A stretch of 64,000 nucleotides of DNA, from positions 806,001 through 870,000 of the forward strand of contig NZ_CP017195.1 in assembly GCF_006770285.1 (NCBI RefSeq). The letters run 5' to 3'. Of this stretch, positions 58,410 to 64,000 are shown in pieces. Position numbers and translations under genes: made by a program. The notes under the pieces are model-generated. The model searched no databases. It was not told the DNA's origin and saw nothing but the letters and a program-made list of their open reading frames with translations. The first letter of the stretch is position 1, and each line of letters opens with the position of its first letter. The stretch comes from Lactococcus paracarnosus (lineage in GTDB: Bacteria; Bacillota; Bacilli; Lactobacillales; Streptococcaceae).

Positions 58410-59333
58410 TCATCTAAGTACGATGAAATCAGCTACTGGGCGGCCATCTTGACTGGCAAAAATAGTTTGACCATTAAGCGACATCTGTGAAGAACCACCA
58501 CCATCAAGTACTACTAAGTTCTGTAAATTTAGATTAGCTATAGCGGCCATCGTACCATCATAGCCGACACTTGTATCTGAAATAATTAAATAAATATTGT
58601 TGTCAGCATCATTACCGATATAAGAATGAATCATCCAATTGACAGAGCCATCATTTGGTAGGACAGCACCATCTTTGATTAAGATGCTACCAAACCCATA
58701 GCTTTGTTGTGCGCCTTTTTTAAGGATGTCATCTGCTGGTGTTGATAAATCATACCCCTTAGCTGATCCGTCTTTATTAATAATAAAAGCGGCACTGCCA
58801 TAAGCAGTATTAGACCAGTTAGAGAATAGTTGCCCATTGTTAACCTGAAAGCCGACGATTTGTCCACTATTCATGTCGAAGCCTGACGTATTTAAAATGA
58901 GTGAATCAGGATATTTAGCAACAATGTCAGACATCATGAAAGTACCAGGGATTTGTGCAGTAGCTGTTTTAAGTACTTTTGGATTATTAGCACGATAAAT
59001 TGTGACACCTTGAACAGATAAATCAGTAAATTTATCCAGTTTTTTCTTGGATTTAACTTTTACCCAACCAGCTTCACCAGTATCTTCTGTTACATCAGCT
59101 GGTGCAATAGCCACAGAGCTTGAAGCAACGATCCCGTTTAAGCTACTTGTTTTTTTAGGTTTAACAGCAGAAGAATTGGTGTGTGTTGTATTTAAGACCG
59201 TGTAAGCGATACCTGAACTAATGAGGAGTAGGATCACGATAATACTAATAAATAATGTTTTACGCTTTGTTTTCTTGGGTTTGCTACGACCAATATCTGT
59301 TCGCTGAAATTTGCTTTTATTTTTTACAGTCAT
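58410..59333 (-). CDS. Phosphodiester glycosidase domain protein (DUF2233/NAGPA type)
   Basis: 307 residues: cytosolic basic start, membrane helix (about 27-47), linker, then the NAGPA-like domain (about 110-305) ending VVLDGGGSSQMSLNGQ. Such domains remove or trim exopolysaccharide or phosphodiester-linked sugars at the surface. No ribosome-binding site at normal spacing; TATATC lies 8 bases before the ATG. Confidence 0.8.
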   Translation of the reverse strand: MTVKNKSKFQRTDIGRSKPKKTKRKTLFISIIVILLLISSGIAYTVLNTTHTNSSAVKPKKTSSLNGIVASSSVAIAPADVTEDTGEAGWVKVKSKKKLDKFTDLSVQGVTIYRANNPKVLKTATAQIPGTFMMSDIVAKYPDSLILNTSGFDMNSGQIVGFQVNNGQLFSNWSNTAYGSAAFIINKDGSAKGYDLSTPADDILKKGAQQSYGFGSILIKDGAVLPNDGSVNWMIHSYIGNDADNNIYLIISDTSVGYDGTMAAIANLNLQNLVVLDGGGSSQMSLNGQTIFASQDGRPVADFIVLR

Positions 59334-59588
59334 TTAAATACGATATAACTCCGATTTTCTATTGTTTTTGTAGCCTAGACAGTTAGGTTATTCTTTTTCT
59401 TAGTTTACTAGCTACTTTTAATTATTAGATTGTTTTTACTTTCATTATTACATTATAAAGTGGTTTAGAGTTTAAGTCAAGAAATTATTGAATTAAGCCA
59501 GATATTTGGCTATTCTAGCAATTACTTATTGTTGAAAAATGAGTTAGGTAAGAAGTGAATGTAATAAAAAGAAATAGTAAGTGAGACA

Positions 59589-59602
59589 AGTAAACGTTAT
59601 CA
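59589..59602. promoter_or_regulatory. cre-like site before typA
   Basis: AGTAAACGTTATCA fits TGWNANCGNTNWCA at 13 of 14 positions and lies 15 bp upstream of the typA -35. Confidence 0.5.
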
Positions 59603-59616
59603 CATGGCCATTTTCC

Positions 59617-59644
59617 TTGCAAATTTCAGAAAATATGTTATACT
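59617..59644 (+). promoter_or_regulatory. typA promoter
   Basis: TTGCAA (59617-59622), 16-nt spacer, TATACT (59639-59644) with extended TGT. Confidence 0.8.
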
Positions 59645-59757
59645 TATAAAGTTGAAAATAGAATAAAGGTCATCTCTAAAAAGTGTTCAAGCGATATTGC
59701 GTTAAGTTTCGCAGATTTGAGTTTTTTAGATTTGGTCTCAAATAATGAGGTAAAATC

Positions 59758-61593
59758 TTGACTAAATTACGCGAAGACATTCGTAATGTTGCAATCATCG
59801 CCCACGTTGACCATGGAAAAACAACACTTGTTGATGAACTCTTAAAGCAATCTGATACCCTAAATGCTAGAGCACATCTTGATGATCGTGCCATGGACTC
59901 AAACGATCTTGAAAAAGAACGTGGTATTACGATTCTTGCAAAAAATACAGCAGTTAAATATAAAGACAAACATATCAACATCTTGGATACACCTGGTCAC
60001 GCGGATTTCGGTGGCGAAGTAGAACGTATCATGAAAATGGTTGATGGTGTTGTCCTTGTTGTCGATGCTTATGAAGGTACAATGCCGCAAACGCGTTTTG
60101 TATTGAAAAAAGCGTTAGACCAAGGTTTGACACCAATCGTTGTTGTTAACAAAATTGACAAACCATCTGCACGTCCTGAAGAGGTAGTAGATGAAGTATT
60201 AGAACTCTTGATCGAACTTGGTGCTGACGAAGAACAACTTGAATTCCCAGTTGTTTATGCTTCTGCAATCAATGGGACATCAAGTCTTTCAGATTCACTT
60301 GACACGCAAGAACATACGATGGCGCCATTGTTTGAAACAATCGTTGATCATATTCCTGCACCAGTTGATAACTCTGAAGAACCGTTACAATTCCAAGTAT
60401 CATTACTTGATTACAACGATTTCGTTGGTCGTATCGGTATTGGACGTGTTTTCCGTGGGACGATTAAAGTTGGGGACAGCGTTACCTTGTCTAAACTTGA
60501 TGGCTCAAAACAAAACTTCCGTGTTACAAAATTATTTGGTTTCTTCGGTCTAGACCGTGTTGAAATCAAAGAAGCAAAAGCTGGTGATTTGATTGCCGTT
60601 TCTGGTATGGATGATATCTTTGTTGGTGAGACTGTTACACCGTCTAACCACATCGATCCACTACCAATTCTTCACATTGATGAGCCTACGTTGCAAATGA
60701 CTTTCCTTGTTAATAACTCACCTTTTGCTGGTCGCGAAGGTAAATGGGTAACATCACGTAAGATTGAAGAACGTCTCCAATCTGAGTTACAAACTGACGT
60801 TTCTCTACGTATCGACCCTACTGACTCACCTGACCGTTGGATCGTATCTGGTCGTGGCGAATTACATTTGTCAATCCTGATCGAAACAATGCGTCGTGAA
60901 GGCTATGAGCTTCAAGTATCACGTCCAGAAGTAATTGAACGCGAAATTGATGGCGTTCGTTCTGAACCGTTTGAACGAGTTCAAATCGATACACCTGAAG
61001 AATACCAAGGATCAATCATCCAAGCACTCTCTGAACGTAAAGGGAACATGCAAGATATGATTAACACTGGTAATGGTCAAGTTCGTTTGATCTTCCTTGT
61101 ACCTGCTCGTGGGTTAATCGGATTCTCTACTGAATTCTTATCTATGACACGTGGTTACGGTATTATGAACCATACGTATGACCAATATATGCCTATGATT
61201 CACGAACAAATCGGTGGTCGTAGCCGTGGTGCACTTGTTTCAGCTGATTCAGGTAAAACAACAACTTACGCGATCATGGGTGTTGAAGAACGTGGTACAA
61301 TCTTTGTTAATCCAGGTACAGAAGTTTATGAAGGTATGCTTGTCGGTGAACATTCACGCGAGAATGACTTAACAGTAAACGTGACTAAAGCGAAACAAAT
61401 GACAAACGTCCGTTCAGCAAACAAAGACCAAACAAACGTTATCAAAACACCACGTATTTTGACATTAGAAGAATCAATCGAATTTATGGGTGATGATGAG
61501 TACCTTGAAATCACACCTGAATCAATTCGTCTTCGTAAACAACTGTTAAACAAAGCAGAACGCGAAAAAGCGAATAAAAAGAAAAAAAGCTAA
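59758..61593 (+). CDS. typA: Ribosome-associated GTPase TypA/BipA
   Basis: 611 residues from TTG 59758 (GAGG seven bases upstream). GTPase G1 AHVDHGKTT, G3 DTPGHADFGG, G4 NKID, then EF-G-like domains with ARGLIGFSTEFLSMTRG. Assists ribosome assembly and stress or cold adaptation. Confidence 0.95.
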   Translation: MTKLREDIRNVAIIAHVDHGKTTLVDELLKQSDTLNARAHLDDRAMDSNDLEKERGITILAKNTAVKYKDKHINILDTPGHADFGGEVERIMKMVDGVVLVVDAYEGTMPQTRFVLKKALDQGLTPIVVVNKIDKPSARPEEVVDEVLELLIELGADEEQLEFPVVYASAINGTSSLSDSLDTQEHTMAPLFETIVDHIPAPVDNSEEPLQFQVSLLDYNDFVGRIGIGRVFRGTIKVGDSVTLSKLDGSKQNFRVTKLFGFFGLDRVEIKEAKAGDLIAVSGMDDIFVGETVTPSNHIDPLPILHIDEPTLQMTFLVNNSPFAGREGKWVTSRKIEERLQSELQTDVSLRIDPTDSPDRWIVSGRGELHLSILIETMRREGYELQVSRPEVIEREIDGVRSEPFERVQIDTPEEYQGSIIQALSERKGNMQDMINTGNGQVRLIFLVPARGLIGFSTEFLSMTRGYGIMNHTYDQYMPMIHEQIGGRSRGALVSADSGKTTTYAIMGVEERGTIFVNPGTEVYEGMLVGEHSRENDLTVNVTKAKQMTNVRSANKDQTNVIKTPRILTLEESIEFMGDDEYLEITPESIRLRKQLLNKAEREKANKKKKS

Positions 61594-61617
61594 TATAGTG
61601 AGTTAAGGAGGACAAAA

Positions 61618-61848
61618 ATGTTTTATTTAATCGTGCTTGTTCTTTTCATCTTATGTTACTTATTTCTTATTTCTGATGAAATCAAAAAAAGTTTGAATCT
61701 TTTTGTTATCATAATTGGTACAGTTTTGGCTGTGACAATTATCGTTGCCTTAATTATTCAAAATAAAACGTCTATTTTGCAGGGTCTCATCATCTTAATA
61801 GGTTTTGGCCTAATGGTTGAAAGTCTTCGTGAAATTAGTCAATTATAG
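61618..61848 (+). CDS. DUF3165-family small membrane protein
   Basis: 76 residues, three hydrophobic segments (1-18, 28-48, 52-70). DUF3165 proteins follow typA in streptococci; function unknown. GGAGG site, 24 bases after typA, so co-transcribed. Confidence 0.82.
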   Translation: MFYLIVLVLFILCYLFLISDEIKKSLNLFVIIIGTVLAVTIIVALIIQNKTSILQGLIILIGFGLMVESLREISQL

Positions 61849-61874
61849 AAAACAGTCTACGGACTGTTTTTTTG
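61849..61874 (+). terminator. Terminator of typA-DUF3165
   Basis: AAAACAGTC-TACG-GACTGTTTT and T run. The next -10 (TATAAT 61876-61881) begins at its end. Confidence 0.9.
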
Positions 61875-61881
61875 TTATAAT
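61873..61881 (+). promoter_or_regulatory. Extended -10 placing the start at the tsaE ATG
   Basis: TG-T-TATAAT (TATAAT 61876-61881); six bases (AAATTT), then ATG 61888. No ribosome-binding site. Confidence 0.65.
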
Positions 61882-61887
61882 AAATTT

Positions 61888-62310
61888 ATGATAGTAAATG
61901 AAAAAGAAATGCAAAAAATTGCTGAAGCATTAGGTCGAAAGCTTCAAGCTGGTGATATACTTGTCTTAACAGGTGAGCTAGGCACTGGGAAAACAACGTT
62001 TACCAAGGGGATTGGGTTAGGACTTGATATTCATCAGATGATTAAGAGCCCAACTTATACCATAGCAAGGGAGTACCAGGGTCGACTGCCTTTATATCAT
62101 TTGGATGTGTATCGAATAGGAGATGATCCAGATTCGATTGATTTAGATGAGTATTTATTTAATGATGGTGTGACAGTTATTGAGTGGGGTAACTTATTAG
62201 GACAAGCCTTACCTGATAGCTATTTGGAAATTATCTTTGAGTATGTGGCAGATGGTCGTACTGTGAAATTACTTGCTCATGGCGATCACTATCAGCAATA
62301 TCTAAATTGA
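61888..62310 (+). CDS. tsaE: tRNA threonylcarbamoyladenosine ATPase TsaE
   Basis: 140 residues. P-loop GELGTGKTTF (about 29-38), SPTYTIAREY and the EWGN end are TsaE marks. Works with TsaB/TsaD in t6A37 formation. Confidence 0.93.
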   Translation: MIVNEKEMQKIAEALGRKLQAGDILVLTGELGTGKTTFTKGIGLGLDIHQMIKSPTYTIAREYQGRLPLYHLDVYRIGDDPDSIDLDEYLFNDGVTVIEWGNLLGQALPDSYLEIIFEYVADGRTVKLLAHGDHYQQYLN

Positions 62311-62385
62311 TGACATTTGTATAAAAAGTTGTTTTAAAAGACAACTAGCCATGCCATGCCATGACACATTGACTAAAGGAAAACT

Positions 62386-62901
62386 ATGACAGAAATTATT
62401 ATCAGAGAAGCACAAGCTCAGGATGCTGAGCAACTCATTACATTTTTAAATGCTGTTGGGAAACAATCTCATTTTTTGACACTCGATGATGCAGGTATTT
62501 TGATGACATCAGAGCAGATGGCCACTTATTTAACTCAAATCTATGAAAAAGATAATAATATCTATTTATTAGCATTTATATCAGACAAACTGGCTGGTGT
62601 CATTAGTTTAACAGCTGATTTTCATGAGCGAGTGAGACATATCGGGGAGCTATTTATTGCAGTTGATAAGGCTTTCCAAGGCTACGGTATTGGTCAGTTG
62701 TTAATGACTGATTTACTGGACTATGTAGCAGAAGTAGGAAGCATACAGCGACTAGAACTGCAAGTTCAAAAACGGAATACAAGAGCAGTTCATCTGTATC
62801 AAAAACATGGTTTTGAGGTAGAATCAATTAGAAAATATGGTGCTAGAGATGAACATGGCCAACTGATAGATGTATTAGAGATGGTTCAATTTTTTGACTA
62901 A
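62386..62901 (+). CDS. GNAT-family N-acetyltransferase
   Basis: 171 residues. Acetyl-CoA loop FQGYGIGQLL and NTRAVHLYQKHGFEVES. AAAGGA before ATG. It is conserved between tsaE and an LCP gene in streptococci; substrate unknown. A short (CCATG)3 repeat lies just upstream (62349-62363). Confidence 0.8.
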   Translation: MTEIIIREAQAQDAEQLITFLNAVGKQSHFLTLDDAGILMTSEQMATYLTQIYEKDNNIYLLAFISDKLAGVISLTADFHERVRHIGELFIAVDKAFQGYGIGQLLMTDLLDYVAEVGSIQRLELQVQKRNTRAVHLYQKHGFEVESIRKYGARDEHGQLIDVLEMVQFFD

Positions 62902-62953
62902 CATTACATGTTTGTGACAAATATTCTTTTTAAGTTTTTGATAGCGCTTTTTT

Positions 62954-62962
62954 TGGTAAAAT
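62954..62962 (+). promoter_or_regulatory. Extended -10 placing the start at the third LCP gene ATG
   Basis: TG-G-TAAAAT (TAAAAT 62957-62962); six bases (AGATAT), then ATG 62969. Confidence 0.65.
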
Positions 62963-62968
62963 AGATAT

Positions 62969-64000
62969 ATGACAGAAATTGAAAAAGTATCTCGTAGTAA
63001 AAAGCAGGCTAGTCGCAAAAATAGAAAATATAAAAAAAATGGGAAACCTAAAATGGCTCTTTGGAAGAAGTTATTATTAACTTTAACCTTAGCTATTTTC
63101 CTCTTTTTGGGTGCAATTTTTGCCTATAGTGCTATTGTGCTAAATAAAACTGAAGACGTTTTTAAATCTACATTTTCAGATTTAGGCTTGAAGTCATCAA
63201 AGAAAAGTGATGACATTATAAAGGCGACGCAACCATTGACAATATTATTAATGGGTGTAGATACTGGTGACGAAGGTCGTTCAGATCCCTGGGCAGGTCA
63301 ATCTGATACGATGATTATCATGACACTCAACCCTAAAACCCATACGACGACGATGGTGTCCTTAGAGCGAGATATGCTAACGGATATCGTAGATAAAAAC
63401 GGTAAAATTATTGACACAGCAAAGCTAAATGCAGCTTATGCTAATGGTGGTGCTGTGAACGCTGTATCGACGATTCAACAACAGATAGGCTTAGATATTG
63501 ATAAGTATGCTCTGATTAATATGAACGGCTTAAAAGAGCTTGTAGACGCTGTTGGTGGAGTTGATGTAAACAATACGTTAGGGGACACGATTTCGATAGA
63601 AGAAACTGAACCTGATTATAAAGCCACAGTTGAACCTGGTAAGCAACATATTAATGGTGACCAGGCACTGGTTTATTCAAGAATGCGCCATCAAGATCCT
63701 GAAGGAGACATCGGTAGGCAAGCACGTCAAAGAGAAGTAATAGAACAACTCGTCAGTAAAATTTTAAGTTTAAATTCTATTACAAAATATGAGAAAATTT
63801 TAAAAGCAATATCTGGTAATTTGAAAACAGATTTTGCTGTTACGGGTGGTTCTTTAAAAAGTTTAATCGGTTATAAAGATGCATTCCAAAAAATTAGATC
63901 AGTTAAATTACAGGGTGTAGGAGAAATGCTTTCTGATATTTCTTACCAAGTCATGCCTGCAGATAACTTATTGAGTGTTCAAAACGCCTTACGTTTATCT
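62969..64000 (+). CDS. LCP-family cell-wall ligase (partial, runs off window)
   Basis: At least 344 residues, no stop in the window. Basic cytosolic start, helix at about 34-54, LCP domain with LLMGVDTGD, LERDML and the intact arginine motif YSRMRHQDPEGDIGRQARQ. BrpA/LytR-like by position after tsaE-GNAT. Attaches polymers to peptidoglycan; unlike the protein at 57358 its active site is complete. Confidence 0.88.
   Translation, partial: MTEIEKVSRSKKQASRKNRKYKKNGKPKMALWKKLLLTLTLAIFLFLGAIFAYSAIVLNKTEDVFKSTFSDLGLKSSKKSDDIIKATQPLTILLMGVDTGDEGRSDPWAGQSDTMIIMTLNPKTHTTTMVSLERDMLTDIVDKNGKIIDTAKLNAAYANGGAVNAVSTIQQQIGLDIDKYALINMNGLKELVDAVGGVDVNNTLGDTISIEETEPDYKATVEPGKQHINGDQALVYSRMRHQDPEGDIGRQARQREVIEQLVSKILSLNSITKYEKILKAISGNLKTDFAVTGGSLKSLIGYKDAFQKIRSVKLQGVGEMLSDISYQVMPADNLLSVQNALRLS

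Larger units (their letters stand above)
59334..59757 (+). other. 424-base intergenic region before typA
   Basis: Holds a small hairpin AGCCA / TGGCT near 59505, a cre-like site (59589-59602), the typA promoter (59617-59644) and a leader of about 110 nt with a hairpin ATTTGAG / CTCAAAT just before the ribosome-binding site. No ORF of note. The first 170 bases are AT-rich with no other signal seen. Confidence 0.6.

Noticed and set aside
62349..62363. (CCATG)3 repeat as a phase-variation tract
   Set aside because: Only three units, outside any reading frame and away from promoter spacing; chance is likely.

Overview
The window looks like chromosomal core DNA of a low-GC Gram-positive coccus of the family Streptococcaceae, most likely a Lactococcus or Pseudolactococcus (inference). 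The basis is close recall-level similarity of several products to streptococcal and lactococcal proteins (Ntdp, CiaR/CiaH, DexB, RodA, EbsA, ManO, CopR, PtcB, an Lsa-type ABC-F protein), typical gene orders (queG-prfB-ftsE-ftsX; ferredoxin/LysM/cmk; HAD protein before gyrB; typA followed by a DUF3165 protein; tsaE-GNAT-LCP), the AT-rich composition, and an NADH dehydrogenase with a lactococcal/Listeria-like membrane tail. No rRNA, tRNA, insertion sequence, prophage or CRISPR array was seen.

Layout. 1-10 kb: end of an unknown gene, Ntdp phosphatase, metallophosphoesterase, a MarR/MFS pair, then queG-prfB-ftsEX, a GNAT enzyme and serS under a serine T-box. 10-15 kb: mannose/glucose PTS (ptnAB-C-D) with manO, and a divergent CpsY/MtaR/FhuR-like LysR regulator. 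15-18 kb: ebsA, ferredoxin, LysM protein, cmk and an LCP cell-wall ligase. 18-25.5 kb: a LacI regulator, a carbohydrate ABC importer without its own ATPase, a YesL-like protein and glucan 1,6-alpha-glucosidase DexB; a cre site and two near-identical palindromes give a clear regulatory picture. 25.6-30 kb: ciaRH, yidD, a two-gene ABC exporter and a 51-codon gene. 30-38 kb: recQ, a split NADH dehydrogenase, three small regulator/enzyme groups (MerR-SDR, HxlR-nitroreductase, VOC) and thiN. 38-43.7 kb: copper operon copR-copZ-copA and a MarR/small ORF/ABC exporter operon. 43.7-50.9 kb: rodA, orphan ptcB, Lsa-type ABC-F gene with a 212-nt regulatory leader, EamA transporter, HAD protein and gyrB. 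51-59 kb: deoB-punA, dinB, a small anchored protein, peptidase-only comC, dps, yqgQ-glcK-rhodanese-LCP, and a NAGPA-type glycosidase. 59-64 kb: typA, DUF3165, tsaE, GNAT and a third LCP gene that runs off the window.

The clearest unusual signals are: (1) about eleven genes whose start codon lies 6-7 nt after an extended -10 element with no usable ribosome-binding site, implying a set of leaderless mRNAs; (2) a perfect 20-bp tandem duplication that splits the NADH dehydrogenase gene and whose loss would restore one frame; (3) a prfB gene without the autoregulatory frameshift site; (4) a structured leader with a 16-codon upstream ORF before the Lsa-type gene; (5) two short genes (38 and 51 aa) with convincing local signals; and (6) structured leaders before dps, gyrB and copA. 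I did not find a convincing multi-gene system of a new kind.
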